Shown piece by piece: positions 43,324-52,981 of a DNA stretch of 64,000 nucleotides. Source of the stretch: JAVBOW01 sp031550125 (GTDB lineage: Bacteria; Bacteroidota; Bacteroidia; Bacteroidales; Rikenellaceae); NCBI GenBank assembly GCA_031550125.1, contig JAVBOW010000002.1, positions 1-64,000 of the forward strand, written 5' to 3'. The first letter of the stretch is position 1, and every line of letters starts with the position of its first letter. The notes beneath the pieces are model-generated. The model was not told the origin of the DNA and did no database searches. It saw nothing but the letters and a program-made list of their open reading frames with translations. The translations under genes were made by a program, and so were the position numbers.

Positions 43324-44667
43324 ATGAAAACTTTAAAAATCAAGCTCTTTCTTACCGCCGCATTGTGTGCGGCAGGCTTCGCCGCATCGGCACAACAGCC
43401 GGAATACCAAAGCGATCCGAGATACGGATCTTCGCCGGAGGAACGCGAGCAGACCGTCACGGACATGAACTTCTTCAAGGACGAGTACGACAACAAGAAC
43501 TACGACGCGGCCCTGGTATACCTGCGCAGGCTCATCCAGGTGGCTCCCATGTGTACCGAAAACCTCTACATCAGGGGCAACGCCATATATAAAAACAAGA
43601 TAATGAGGGCCACCTCGCTGGCAGAAAAGAAAGCCTATCTCGACACCCTGATGATGCTCTACGACAAAAGGGCCGAGTGTTACGGCGACCACGCCGAGAG
43701 GGGCAAGCCCTACATCCTCTCTTTCAAGGCGCGCGAGTACCTGACATACAACCCCGCCGACAGGGCCGAAATCTCCCGGCTCTTCCTGAAAGCCATAGAG
43801 GCGGGCGGCGATGAACCCGACCCTGAAATTGTGAACATGTATTTCCAGGAACTCACCAAAGACTACCGCAACGACAAGATCGAATCGGATGTGCTGATCA
43901 ACGAATACGAGCGCCTTCTGCCTGCTTTCGACAGGCCCGACAACCGTTACGCCGAGCAGAAAAGCACCTTCGAGGCGCTCTTCATCAACAGCGGCGTGGC
44001 CGACTGCGCCAACACCGAGAAGATCTACCGTCCCCGCATAGAGAAGAACCCTGCGGACACCGCCTCTTATGAGAAAGCCCTCGCCCTGCTGCAGAAAGGC
44101 AACTGCAACAACGACTTCCAGATTGAGCTGGCAGAAAAATACTACAAGCTCAAACCGTCGTCAGGTACGGCGCTCATGATAGCAGGCATGCTCGAATCGC
44201 GCAAGGATTACAACGGTGCGCTCAAATACCTCAACGAAGCCATCGCCGGCGAAACGGATCCCGCCACGAAGACCAACCTCTGCATCCGCATAGCCGCCTC
44301 GCAACTCGGCATCGGCAACTCGCGCCTTGCCGCCGATTACGCCCGCCAGGCCATGGCCATCAGCCCCGACAACGGCTACGCCCAACTTATCCTGGGCCAA
44401 GCCTACCTGGGGGGCATAAACAACTGCCAGGGCTTCGACCGCCAGGCCGCATTCTGGGTGATCTACGACGTTATGGCGAAAGCCCGCGCCCTGCTGGCCG
44501 CCGCAGGCGAAGAGGAGCAGGCCAAAACCATCGACCCGCAGCTGGGTTCGTTCCGCGCCAACTTCCCCACCAAAGAGGAATGCTTCTTCCGCAACCTCAA
44601 CCCGGGCGACGGCTATACGGTGAACTGCGGCTTCATCACCGGCCGTACGTCGGTGCGCGAGCGTTAG
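43324..44667 (+). CDS. Periplasmic tetratricopeptide-repeat protein
   Basis: A 447-residue secreted protein (leader MKTLKIKLFLTAALCAAGFA, cut at ASAQQ). Repeats of TPR type are visible at about 55-90 (YDAALVYLRRLIQVAP), 290-340 (SGTALMIAGMLESRKDYNGA, LKYLNEAIAG) and 350-380 (ADYARQAMAISPDNGYAQLI). There is no enzyme domain. It lies between the FadL-like protein and lptC and is on the same strand. A role in envelope assembly is inferred from context only. Confidence 0.8.
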   Translation: MKTLKIKLFLTAALCAAGFAASAQQPEYQSDPRYGSSPEEREQTVTDMNFFKDEYDNKNYDAALVYLRRLIQVAPMCTENLYIRGNAIYKNKIMRATSLAEKKAYLDTLMMLYDKRAECYGDHAERGKPYILSFKAREYLTYNPADRAEISRLFLKAIEAGGDEPDPEIVNMYFQELTKDYRNDKIESDVLINEYERLLPAFDRPDNRYAEQKSTFEALFINSGVADCANTEKIYRPRIEKNPADTASYEKALALLQKGNCNNDFQIELAEKYYKLKPSSGTALMIAGMLESRKDYNGALKYLNEAIAGETDPATKTNLCIRIAASQLGIGNSRLAADYARQAMAISPDNGYAQLILGQAYLGGINNCQGFDRQAAFWVIYDVMAKARALLAAAGEEEQAKTIDPQLGSFRANFPTKEECFFRNLNPGDGYTVNCGFITGRTSVRER

Positions 44668-44707
44668 TCCGCGCCGGCCGCCAGGCCCTTTACCTCTTGT
44701 TTACGCA

Positions 44708-45445
44708 ATGACACGAAGGATACATAACCTTTTGGCAACAGCACTTCCCGCCCTGGGGAGTGCTTTGTTGCTTATCTCTTGCGGAGGCCGGGAGCGCGGC
44801 GAGCAGCCCGACACAGAAAAACTTGTGACGCAGATGAGCGACACGCTCACGGTGATATCCTCCGAGAACGGCATGCGCTCGTATCTGTTCGAGGCTCCGC
44901 TGATGGAGCGCTACGAGCTTGCGCGCGAGCCTTATATGGAATTCAGGCGCGGCGTGTACATAGAGACATACAAGGATTCGAGCCGACTGGTGGAGTCGAC
45001 CCTCGAGGCCGACTATGCCATTTTCTGGGAGAAGCTCAAACTGTGGGAGGCCAAGGGCAACGTGGTGGCCGTCAACGCACGCGGCGAGATACTCGAAACC
45101 CAGCAGCTTTTCTGGAACCAGAGGACCAAAAAAATATATTCGAACGTAGACACCAAGGTGACCAGGAATTCCGACGTAATAATAGGCGTCGGGTTCGAAT
45201 CGGACGAGTCCTTCGACTATTTCTTCCGCCGCCCGAGGGGCAAGGTGACGGTAGATACCGAGCCGACGGCCAATCCCGATTCAGCCGCCGCTGCCAATCC
45301 CGCCGCACCCTCGCCCGGGGGAGAGCCTTATTCGATAAAATTACCCGACGATCCGGGCCTCCCGGAGCGCAGGCAACCAGTACAGCGGCGGTCGTTGGGG
45401 CCCAAACGCCTTCCCGGGCGCGAAATCCCGGCAACGGACCTTTAG
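44708..45445 (+). CDS. lptC: LptC-like LPS export periplasmic lipoprotein
   Basis: A 245-residue protein whose leader ends SALLLISC, so it is probably a lipoprotein. The central part (about 60-170) has the beta-jellyroll repeats of LptC/OstA: MEFRRGVYIETYKDSSRLVE, LEADYAIFWEKLKLWEAKGN, VVAVNARGEILETQQLFWNQ, KIYSNVDTKVTRNSDVIIGV. LptC connects the LptBFG ABC transporter with the LptA bridge that carries lipopolysaccharide across the periplasm. The C-terminal ~60 residues are Pro/Arg-rich and not conserved. It is 40 bases after the TPR gene and 12 before the CNNM gene. Confidence 0.82.
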   Translation: MTRRIHNLLATALPALGSALLLISCGGRERGEQPDTEKLVTQMSDTLTVISSENGMRSYLFEAPLMERYELAREPYMEFRRGVYIETYKDSSRLVESTLEADYAIFWEKLKLWEAKGNVVAVNARGEILETQQLFWNQRTKKIYSNVDTKVTRNSDVIIGVGFESDESFDYFFRRPRGKVTVDTEPTANPDSAAAANPAAPSPGGEPYSIKLPDDPGLPERRQPVQRRSLGPKRLPGREIPATDL

Positions 45446-45457
45446 CGAAAGACGGCT

Positions 45458-46723
45458 ATGCTGCAAACCGTGACTATAATCCTGATCTGCCTGCTGCTCT
45501 CCGCATTCTTCTCGGGGATGGAGATAGCTTTCGTGGCGTCCAACCGCCTTCGATTGGAGATAGACAAGAAACACAGCCGGATATTCGGACATATAGTGGA
45601 CCTTTTCACGGCGCATCCCGGCCAATATATAACCACCATACTGGTGGGCAACAACATAGCCCTGGTAATATATTCGCTCAACATGACCCTGCTCACCAAG
45701 CAGGCAGGCGTTCTTTACGGTTGGGAATTCATGGAGGATTCTATCGTTTTCGATACCCTCGTATCTACCGTCATACTGATCTTCACGTCGGAATTCCTTC
45801 CCAAGGCGATGGTACGCATCGATCCCAACACCTATATGCGGACGTTGGCCATACCTGTATATATATTTTACATAGCGCTTTTCCCTATAGCGCGCCTCTC
45901 TACATGGATATCCGTATCGCTGTTGCGCGCCGTGGGCCTTAAACTAAAGAACAACCAGCATTTAGGCGGTTTCGACAGGGTGGACCTGACGAACCTCGTG
46001 GAGGAGGCCGCAGACCTGGAATACGAAGCCGAGAATGAAAACAAGCACGAAATAAAGCTGTTCCGCAACGCGCTCGACTTTTCCGACCTCAGGGTAAGGG
46101 ACTGCATGGTGCCGCGGGTGGATATAGAGGCCGTTGAAGCCTCCACCCCTATAGGAGAGTTGTCCGCGCGTTTTATCGAGACGAAATTTTCGAGGGTCAT
46201 GGTCTACGAAGGCTCAATAGACAATATCGTGGGCTACGTCACCGCCAAAAGCCTCTTTACGCTGCCGGAATCCATCGAGCAGATACTCCGCAAGGTGGTT
46301 TTCGTACCGGAGAGCATGCCGGCCCAAAGACTTCTCTCGGACATGATAAAGCGCCGCCAGTCGTTGGCCGTGGTAATAGACGAATTCGGCGGTACGGCCG
46401 GCATGGTGTCGCTGGAAGACGCCCTGGAGGAGATCTTCGGCGAGATAGACGACGAACACGATTCGCCTGAGATGGTGGAAAAACAGACAGGCCGCCGCCA
46501 ATGGGTCTTCTCTTGCCGCCTGGAGGTGGAATATCTCAACGAAAAATATCGCCTGGATATCCCTGAATCGGACGAATACGACACCCTGGCAGGATACATA
46601 ATATTCAGCCACAACGGCATACCATCGCAGGGAGAAGTATTGCTGGCGGACGACAAGGAGATAAAAATATTGAAGGCCAACTCTTCGCGCGTGGAGCTGG
46701 CCAGCGTCAGGCTGACGGATTGA
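45458..46723 (+). CDS. CNNM/CBS-domain transporter protein (CorC/HlyC family, GldE-like)
   Basis: A 421-residue inner-membrane protein with an N-terminal CNNM (DUF21) domain of three to four helices (ILICLLLSAFFSGMEIAFVA, then ITTILVGNNIALVIYSLNM, then STVILIFTSEFLPKAM), a CBS pair (about 205-325, with VRDCMVPRVDIEAVEA and RRQSLAVVIDEFGGTAGMVS) and a C-terminal CorC_HlyC domain (about 340-420). The family is linked to Mg2+ or Na+ handling; the Bacteroidota GldE branch is tied to gliding/T9SS in some species. It sits 12 bases after lptC. A specific symbol is withheld because GldE and other CNNM members are not separable here. Confidence 0.85.
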   Translation: MLQTVTIILICLLLSAFFSGMEIAFVASNRLRLEIDKKHSRIFGHIVDLFTAHPGQYITTILVGNNIALVIYSLNMTLLTKQAGVLYGWEFMEDSIVFDTLVSTVILIFTSEFLPKAMVRIDPNTYMRTLAIPVYIFYIALFPIARLSTWISVSLLRAVGLKLKNNQHLGGFDRVDLTNLVEEAADLEYEAENENKHEIKLFRNALDFSDLRVRDCMVPRVDIEAVEASTPIGELSARFIETKFSRVMVYEGSIDNIVGYVTAKSLFTLPESIEQILRKVVFVPESMPAQRLLSDMIKRRQSLAVVIDEFGGTAGMVSLEDALEEIFGEIDDEHDSPEMVEKQTGRRQWVFSCRLEVEYLNEKYRLDIPESDEYDTLAGYIIFSHNGIPSQGEVLLADDKEIKILKANSSRVELASVRLTD

Positions 46724-46867
46724 GTAACCCGGATCTCCGGGCGATGCTCCCCGTCGCATATTTCCCCGGGCTGTATCTATGCGTCGCAAACTACGACGAG
46801 AATGAAGGTTCAGCCCTAAAAAACCTGTTTTTTCGCCGCAGGCAACTGTTGCAATAAAGAAAATTAC

Positions 46868-46875
46868 TATCTTTG
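46868..46875 (+). promoter_or_regulatory. Candidate -7 box for the PpiD-like gene
   Basis: TATCTTTG fits TAnnTTTG exactly, about 37 bases before the ATG at 46912. TTG at 46849-46851 is a possible -33, spacing 16. Confidence 0.45.
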
Positions 46876-46911
46876 GGAATTATTTCCGAAATCAAAGCAT
46901 TATAAAACAAT

Positions 46912-48966
46912 ATGGCAACACTCAACACATTAAGGACAAAAGGCGGCGTTATAGTATCTATCGTCATCGGGGTGTCGCTCGTGGCATTCCTGCTCGGCGA
47001 CATAACCTCGTCGGGTAGCAGGCTGATGAACGGACGCAAAATGCGCGTAGGCTCGATAGCCGGAAACCACGTGGGATACACCGAATACGCCCAGGAGGCC
47101 GAATACATGACCCGCATAGCCCAACTGATGACGGGAACCGAAAGCCTCAGCCCCGAACAGACCGATCAGGCGCACAACATGGCATGGGAGCAATTGGTGG
47201 GCAGATATTCCTACACCCCCGGTTTCGACGCCATGGGCATGGGCGCAGGCGAGGCCGAGCAGATCGACATGGTAGGCGGAGCGTACATATCGCCAGTAAT
47301 GTCGGGCATGTTCACCAACCGCTCCACCGGTGCCTTCGACGCCGAGATGCTGCGTAATTTCATCGCCAACATCGACGCCGACCCTACCGGCAACGCCAAT
47401 ATGATGTGGGAATACCTCAAGGATCAGATGGTGGAGCAAAGGATAATGAGCAAATACCTGGCCCTGATATCCAAAGGCATGGCAACCAACGCGCTCGAAG
47501 TGGAGCAGGCCGTTAAGGCCGCCGACAATACCGTTTCGGCCCGCTATCTTTCGCAAAACTACTCCACCGTGGCCGACTCGCTGGTGCAGGTATCGGAAAG
47601 CCTCATCAGGAAATATTACGACAAGCATCGCGAGACTTTCCGCCAGGGAGAGTGGCGTGCCGTAGAATACGTGGTATTCGACATGGAGCCGTCGGTCGAG
47701 GATTACGCCCAGGCAGCAACCTACGTAGACGAGATGGCCGCCGAGTTCGCAGCCAGCGCCGACCCTATGGTTTACGCCAACGCCAATTCGCAGCGCCAGC
47801 CCGACCAACGCTATGTCAGCCCGCAGGATATCGATCCCGCAATGCGCGAGGCCATCTTCGTAAAGAAAGAGATGTACGGCCCCGTACTCAACGGACAAAC
47901 ATACACCATCGCGCGCCTGGCCGACACCCGCATGATCCCCGACTCCCTGAGCGCAAAACACATACAATTAGCGCCAGGGCAGCAGGCCCTGGCCGACAGC
48001 CTCGTTGCCGTGCTGCGCAAAGGAGGCGATTTCGCCGCGCTGGCGGGAGAGTACTCCATCGACAAGCAAACTCCGGGAGGCGACCTGGGTACTTTCGCAC
48101 CCGACCGCATGATCCCCGAGATCAGCGAAGCCTGCATAAAAGCCTCCAAAGGCGAGATCTTCACCGTAACAAGCCCCTACGGCATACACGTGATGGTCCT
48201 CACCGGCAAATCGGCTCCCGTGCAGAAAGTGCAGGTAGCTGCGATAACCTATGAAATACAACCCGGTACGGCAACCGAGCAGTCTATCTACAACCAGGCG
48301 AGCGCCCTGCTGAGCGCCGCCGCAGGCTCGCAGGAGAAATTCAACGCCGCCGCCGATAACGCGGGGCTGTCCAAGCGCACGGCCCGCATAATGAATACCG
48401 ACCGCACGGTTAACGGCCTGTCCGGCTCGCGCGAGATAGTTCGCTGGGCCTTCAACAACAAGCAGGGAGCCGTATCCGGCATCATGGAGGTCAACGGCGA
48501 CTACGTAATAGCCACCGTAACCGAAGAACACCACGAGGGCTACGCTTCATACGACGAAGTGGCGGCCGCCATCCGCGGTACGCTCGCCCGAGAGGAGAAA
48601 GCCCGCATGATAGCCGAAAAGATCAAAGGCGCGTCGCTCGACGAAGTAGCCTCCTCGCTCGGAGCCGAGATCCTCTCCGTAGAAGGCCTGCGCCAGGACG
48701 CTTTCTACATCGACGGAGCCGGAGTGGAGCAACAGCTCATAGGCGCGATATGCGCAGCACCTCAAGGCAAACTATCAAAACCGGTAGAGGGCGTTTCGAG
48801 CGTCTTCCTGTTCGAAGTGACGGGAATAGAGAGTGCGGCGACGGCAACTCCCGAAAGCGAAAAGGTACGCTTGGAAGCTATGTCCCAGGCTTACCTGGCC
48901 GAAAGGGTTTCGCAGGCCCTCGCCAAAGAGAGCAAAATAACCGACATGAGGGTTAAGTTCTTCTAA
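46912..48966 (+). CDS. PpiD/SurA-like peptidyl-prolyl isomerase, membrane-anchored
   Basis: A 684-residue foldase of the periplasm. One N-terminal membrane helix (about 11-28, GGVIVSIVIGVSLVAFLLGD) anchors it as in PpiD. A SurA-N-like helical region runs to ~250, a parvulin domain follows at about 345-440 (AKHIQLAPGQQALADSLVAV, LAGEYSIDKQTPGGDLGTF, SPYGIHVMVLTGK), and a further chaperone-like region follows that. It should assist outer-membrane protein folding. It has its own promoter and ends before a strong terminator. Whether the parvulin site is active cannot be judged by eye. Confidence 0.85.
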   Translation: MATLNTLRTKGGVIVSIVIGVSLVAFLLGDITSSGSRLMNGRKMRVGSIAGNHVGYTEYAQEAEYMTRIAQLMTGTESLSPEQTDQAHNMAWEQLVGRYSYTPGFDAMGMGAGEAEQIDMVGGAYISPVMSGMFTNRSTGAFDAEMLRNFIANIDADPTGNANMMWEYLKDQMVEQRIMSKYLALISKGMATNALEVEQAVKAADNTVSARYLSQNYSTVADSLVQVSESLIRKYYDKHRETFRQGEWRAVEYVVFDMEPSVEDYAQAATYVDEMAAEFAASADPMVYANANSQRQPDQRYVSPQDIDPAMREAIFVKKEMYGPVLNGQTYTIARLADTRMIPDSLSAKHIQLAPGQQALADSLVAVLRKGGDFAALAGEYSIDKQTPGGDLGTFAPDRMIPEISEACIKASKGEIFTVTSPYGIHVMVLTGKSAPVQKVQVAAITYEIQPGTATEQSIYNQASALLSAAAGSQEKFNAAADNAGLSKRTARIMNTDRTVNGLSGSREIVRWAFNNKQGAVSGIMEVNGDYVIATVTEEHHEGYASYDEVAAAIRGTLAREEKARMIAEKIKGASLDEVASSLGAEILSVEGLRQDAFYIDGAGVEQQLIGAICAAPQGKLSKPVEGVSSVFLFEVTGIESAATATPESEKVRLEAMSQAYLAERVSQALAKESKITDMRVKFF

Positions 48967-48982
48967 TCGGCCTGAATATTAT

Positions 48983-49021
48983 AAAAATATGGGTTGCGCC
49001 TGAGGCGCAACCCATATTTTT
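48983..49021 (+). terminator. Rho-independent terminator after the PpiD-like gene
   Basis: An 18-base stem (core GGGTTGCGCC, 48991-49000, with GGCGCAACCC, 49004-49013), TGA loop, then ATATTTTTTT. Confidence 0.9.
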
Positions 49022-49053
49022 TTGCAGATATGCCGCACGATCGCAGGAAAGTG

Positions 49054-49345
49054 GGATCAGTCTGAAAACAGGTTGGCGCTCAGATATGCGGCATTAGAAA
49101 GCGCTGCGTCTTACTATAGCCACGCCGTGCATGGCGTGAGTCAGGTTAACGGGCATGCACCGATCTTCCTCCTCCCCGCCCGGCAAAGCCGACGAAAAGG
49201 CATTCGGCTTTACCGTCCCTTCGTACGTCGGTTTTACTTATAGTTCGGGTTTCAACCCGGAGCGGACTACAGTCTGTGGGAATTTGAAATGAGATTGGGT
49301 GAAAGATGATATGCGATATGTCCAGCCAACATATAATTGATACTT
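49054..49345 (+). repeat. Dispersed intergenic repeat, copy 2 (two modules)
   Basis: A long copy in a 455-base region without genes (48967-49421). Its first part (49054-49146) matches 62636-62736 in the same orientation. The second part (about 49235-49345) is the reverse complement of the module at 58616-58740, including the outer TTTCAA/TTTGAAA arms and the inner GCGGACTACAGTCTG stem. Between the modules lies less similar sequence (GCCGACGAAAAGGCATTCGG). The rest of the 455 bases is terminators. Confidence 0.65.
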
Positions 49346-49369
49346 GGCCAGTTATGCTGTGGCCATAAA

Positions 49370-49404
49370 AAGGCGGATGCGGGAAAGTTTCCCGCATCCG
49401 CCTT
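49370..49404 (-). terminator. Terminator of the GH43-sulfatase-GH2 operon
   Basis: On the minus strand AAGGCGGATGCGGG pairs with its complement across an AAACTTT loop (49370-49383 with 49391-49404) and is followed by TTTATGG. The T run is on the correct side for the GH2 gene. Confidence 0.85.
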
Positions 49405-49421
49405 CATATCAGCGATAAACG

Positions 49422-51233
49422 CTATTTGACCATCGATGCGATGACCGCTTTGTTGGCGGCGGCCACACGGTCGGCCTCTACTTTAACCACTTTGCGGTCG
49501 TAAGTCATCAGGCCGTTAACTTCTCCTTCCACGTCGGTGGTTTGGGTGTAAACGGCGGCCGAGAAACCTTGCTGCACGAGTTTTTCGAGGTTATTGGCAA
49601 ACTTCACGTACTCGTCGGTAACTTCTTTGGCGGATTTCTTAACGCCACCGTAGCCCCAGTTCCTCTTGTCTTTCCACCAGAGGTGTTCTTCGAGCGGAAG
49701 GCCGATGCCGCCGTACTCGCCCAGGACGGTCACGCGCTGGGGATCGTAGAGGTTCATTGCGGGGCCGGGATAGTGGTGCAGGTCGAGCATGTCGCCGCAG
49801 GCGCGGTGGTTACCGCCGCTGGCGGGGTTCACAAGGCGGGAAGGTTCGTATTGCTTGGTCCAATTGACGACCTTTTCGGTGTCGAATTGACCCCAAGCTT
49901 CGTTGAAAGGAACCCAAACCACAACGCAGGGATAAGACGCGCAGAAATCCATGATCTCTTTCCACTCTTTGTAGTAGTTGTCTTTCGAAGCCTGGCTGCG
50001 GGGAGCGTCCGTTCCGCCGTTATATGTGCCTGCATCCCATTTCGAGCCGCCGTCGCCGCTGGGCATATCCTGCCATACAAGGATACCGAGTTTGTCGCAA
50101 TGGTAGTACCAACGCGCAGGTTCAACTTTGATGTGCTTGCGGATCATGTTGAAACCCCACTCTTTGGTTTTGATAACGTCGTAAACCAGAGCCTCGTCGG
50201 TGGGGGCGGTGAAAAGGCCGTCGGGCCACCAGCCCTGATCGAGCGGACCGTAGTGGAAGAGCGGAGTGCCGTTGAGGGTCATGCGTTTGATGCCGGCGGC
50301 GTCACGCATGGTGCCTATAGAGCGGAATGCGGTGTAAGAACCCACTTTATCGATAGCCTTGCCGCCGCGTACAAGCTGTACGTTCATATCGTAGAGGGTG
50401 GGAGAATCGGGAGTCCAGAGTTTTACATTTTTAACCGGGATTTTCACGGTGGTTCCGGGCAGCACTTTGGCCGAAGCTATAGTTTTGCCGGCGTCGAGTA
50501 CCGAGATCTCGGCATAGTCGCCCTCAACGGTATTGGCGGCGTCTACGGTGACGGTAACGTTATCCTGTGCGGGAATGGCCTTGATGTTGGTGATATGGGC
50601 CTTTGCCACGGGTTCCATCCACACGGTCTGCCATATGCCACTTACGGGGGTGTACCATATGCCCGAGCCGTTGAATTCCTGCTTACCGCGGGGCTGGTAG
50701 CTGCGGTTGGTGGGGTCCCATACGCGCAGTACGAGCTTCTGCTCGCCCTTAGCCTTCAGGTAGGGGGTCACGTCGAACGAGAAGGGAGTGAAGCAACCGG
50801 TGTGCGTACCTATCAACACGTCGTTGATGAATACGTCGGTCTTCCAGTCCACTCCGCCGAAGTTAAGTATCACGCTGCGGTCTTTCCATGCAGCAGGAAC
50901 GGAGAAAATACGGCTGTACCACAATTCGTCCTTTTCGGTCAGGGTTTTCATAACGCCCGACAGCGAAGACTCTACACAGAAAGGCACGAGTATCTTGCCG
51001 TCCATGTTGGCGGGTTCGGCCTGGCCCATGGGGCGGATGGCGTAATCCCACAATCCGTTGAGGTTAACCCAGTCCGTACGGGTCATTTGGGGACGGGGGT
51101 ACTCCGGGAGAGGGTTTTTGGGATCTATTTTAGCGGCCCAATCGGTTTTAATCTTGTCGCCTGCGGGCGCCCACTGTGCGAAGGCGGAGGCAGCCACGGC
51201 AAGCGCGGCGATTGTCAAAAAGATTTTTTTCAT
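49422..51233 (-). CDS. Glycoside hydrolase family 2 enzyme (beta-galactosidase/beta-glucuronidase-like)
   Basis: A 603-residue secreted GH2 enzyme; signal peptide MKKIFLTIAALAVAASAFAQ. It has sugar-binding domain 1 (FCVESSLSGVMKTLTEKDEL, WYSRIFSVP), an Ig-like domain 2 (about 215-300) and a TIM-barrel domain 3. The acid/base Glu lies in VVVWVPFNEAWGQ (about residue 435) and the nucleophile Glu in VTVLGEYGG (about 500). It is short for GH2, with no extra C-terminal domains. The exact sugar is not assignable. It follows the sulfatase by 30 bases and is last in the operon; its terminator is downstream. Confidence 0.9.
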   Translation of the reverse strand: MKKIFLTIAALAVAASAFAQWAPAGDKIKTDWAAKIDPKNPLPEYPRPQMTRTDWVNLNGLWDYAIRPMGQAEPANMDGKILVPFCVESSLSGVMKTLTEKDELWYSRIFSVPAAWKDRSVILNFGGVDWKTDVFINDVLIGTHTGCFTPFSFDVTPYLKAKGEQKLVLRVWDPTNRSYQPRGKQEFNGSGIWYTPVSGIWQTVWMEPVAKAHITNIKAIPAQDNVTVTVDAANTVEGDYAEISVLDAGKTIASAKVLPGTTVKIPVKNVKLWTPDSPTLYDMNVQLVRGGKAIDKVGSYTAFRSIGTMRDAAGIKRMTLNGTPLFHYGPLDQGWWPDGLFTAPTDEALVYDVIKTKEWGFNMIRKHIKVEPARWYYHCDKLGILVWQDMPSGDGGSKWDAGTYNGGTDAPRSQASKDNYYKEWKEIMDFCASYPCVVVWVPFNEAWGQFDTEKVVNWTKQYEPSRLVNPASGGNHRACGDMLDLHHYPGPAMNLYDPQRVTVLGEYGGIGLPLEEHLWWKDKRNWGYGGVKKSAKEVTDEYVKFANNLEKLVQQGFSAAVYTQTTDVEGEVNGLMTYDRKVVKVEADRVAAANKAVIASMVK

Positions 51234-51263
51234 GATTATGGATTTAGGTTTGGTGTATTCGGG

Positions 51264-52970
51264 TTATTGTTTGCCTTTATTCTTCTCTTTCTCCTGGCCG
51301 GGATAAGGCTCCACCATGCAGCGCTTGGCCCATGCCTCGTATTGCGCGGCAAGCTGACTGACCTTTTCCGGTTTTTGGGAGGCGAGGTTGCGCAGTTCGG
51401 TACGGTCGGTATTCAGGTCGTAGAGTTCCCAGCCCGTCTTCGGCCCCTGCCATACTATCTTCCAGCCGTCCGACGCTATGAAGGCCCGTTGGTTGAAATG
51501 TTCGAAACCGAGATATTCGTGGCCCTTGCGTGGTTTACCCTGCAGCGTCGAGACGAAACTTACGCCCTCCATGGGAACTATCTCGTTGCCGCCGTAGGTC
51601 TTGGGATAGGCGGCCCCGGCCATCTCCACGCAGGTGGCCATGATGTCCATGACGTGGCACATATCGCCGGTGACCTTACCTTTGACCTTCTTGCCTATTC
51701 CCTTGGGCCAGTGGGCTACCATGGGAGTGCATATGCCGCCGTCGAACTGCTTGGCCTTCCAAAAACGGAAGGGCGTGTTCACCACATTGGCCCAACGGTC
51801 GCCTATGCCGGCGTAAGAGGTCTGCGGGCCAGGCATAACTTCTTTCTTCCTCGGATAGACTATATCACGGCCGTCGCGCGTTTTGCTCGGGCGGTCGTTC
51901 TCGCCGGCCGAATAGTTCTGACAAGACTCGCTGCTGGCTCCGTTGTCCGACATGAACATTATCAGGGTGTTGTCCAACTGGCCGTTTTTACGCAGAGCCT
52001 CCACGAGTTCGCCTATGCCGCGGTCCATACGGTCAACCATGGCGGCATGTACGGCCATTGCGCGGGCGTCCCACTCGGCCGTCGGATTATTTGCCCAATC
52101 GTCGTCGAACTGGCGCTGGGAGAGGTAGTCGGTTTGGCCCGGGAAGATGCCCAGCCTCTTCATACGCTCGTAACGCTGTTCGCGGATGGCCTGCCAGCCC
52201 ACCTTGTAGGTGTCCTTATATTTCTCTATATCCTCAGGCAGGGCGTGCAGGGGCCAGTGCGGCGCCGTATACGACAGGTAGAGGAAAAACGGCTTCCCGC
52301 CCTTGGCGTAACGGTTGACGTACATAACCGCCGAGTCGGAAAGGGCGTTGGTGATATAATAGTCGTCCGGCACCGAATTTACCGGTTCCTCGCCGTTCAC
52401 GAGGCTGAACGGATCGAAATAATCCACAACGCCGTAGATGGTGCCGTAATAATCCATGAAACCCCGGTGGGTGGGATAGTTGACCTTGTCGGCAAACTCC
52501 TCGTGGAACACCTGGTGGTTGAGCCACGCCGTCTGGTCGGGCCTGAGCGGGGTTTCGGCCACGTGCCATTTGCCTATCATGCCGGTTTGGTAACCGGCCC
52601 CCGAAAGGACTTCTGCTATCGTCACGGCGTTTTTCGACAGCGTGCCGCGGTAGCCCGGCAAGTGGTCGTCGAAAGTCATGCGTCCTATGCCGGCCTGATG
52701 CTGGTAGATGCCCGTGAGCAGCGAGGCGCGTGTGGGACAGCTGCGCGAAGTGTTATAGAAACTATTGAACCGCAAGCCGTTCTGGGCCAGACGGTCGAGG
52801 TTTGGGGTGGAAATTTCGCCGCCGTAGCAACCCATGTCGGAATAGCCCAGGTCGTCGGCCAGTATCACTATGATGTTCGGCCTGCCGTCTTTCTTCCCTG
52901 CGCCGTATCCTTCCGTTGCGGCCGACAGGCCCAGAAGGGTGCATGGTACGAGTAAGATCTTTGAATTCAT
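51264..52970 (-). CDS. Secreted sulfatase, serine-type (S1 family)
   Basis: A 568-residue sulfatase. The leader MNSKILLVPCTLLGLSAATE is followed by the family start RPNIIVILADDLGYSDMGCY with the metal ligands D39/D40. The active-site motif is SRSCPTRASLLTG. The residue two before Pro is Ser77 (S-C-P-T-R), so the formylglycine must be made from Ser, which requires the anaerobic radical-SAM maturase (anSME) rather than FGE. The second signature GYQTGMIGKWHVAETPLRPD follows. The substrate is unknown but is probably a sulphated glycan, given GH neighbours. It is 30 bases from GH2 and 11 from the GH43-like gene. Confidence 0.92.
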   Translation of the reverse strand: MNSKILLVPCTLLGLSAATEGYGAGKKDGRPNIIVILADDLGYSDMGCYGGEISTPNLDRLAQNGLRFNSFYNTSRSCPTRASLLTGIYQHQAGIGRMTFDDHLPGYRGTLSKNAVTIAEVLSGAGYQTGMIGKWHVAETPLRPDQTAWLNHQVFHEEFADKVNYPTHRGFMDYYGTIYGVVDYFDPFSLVNGEEPVNSVPDDYYITNALSDSAVMYVNRYAKGGKPFFLYLSYTAPHWPLHALPEDIEKYKDTYKVGWQAIREQRYERMKRLGIFPGQTDYLSQRQFDDDWANNPTAEWDARAMAVHAAMVDRMDRGIGELVEALRKNGQLDNTLIMFMSDNGASSESCQNYSAGENDRPSKTRDGRDIVYPRKKEVMPGPQTSYAGIGDRWANVVNTPFRFWKAKQFDGGICTPMVAHWPKGIGKKVKGKVTGDMCHVMDIMATCVEMAGAAYPKTYGGNEIVPMEGVSFVSTLQGKPRKGHEYLGFEHFNQRAFIASDGWKIVWQGPKTGWELYDLNTDRTELRNLASQKPEKVSQLAAQYEAWAKRCMVEPYPGQEKEKNKGKQ

Positions 52971-52981
52971 GGTAGTATGGT

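Noticed and set aside
49542..52955. A 1,137-codon plus-strand open frame antisense to the GH2 and sulfatase genes
   Set aside because: It spans two real minus-strand genes and the gap between them, and its product has no recognisable domain. It arises from the high-GC codon structure of the genes on the other strand.
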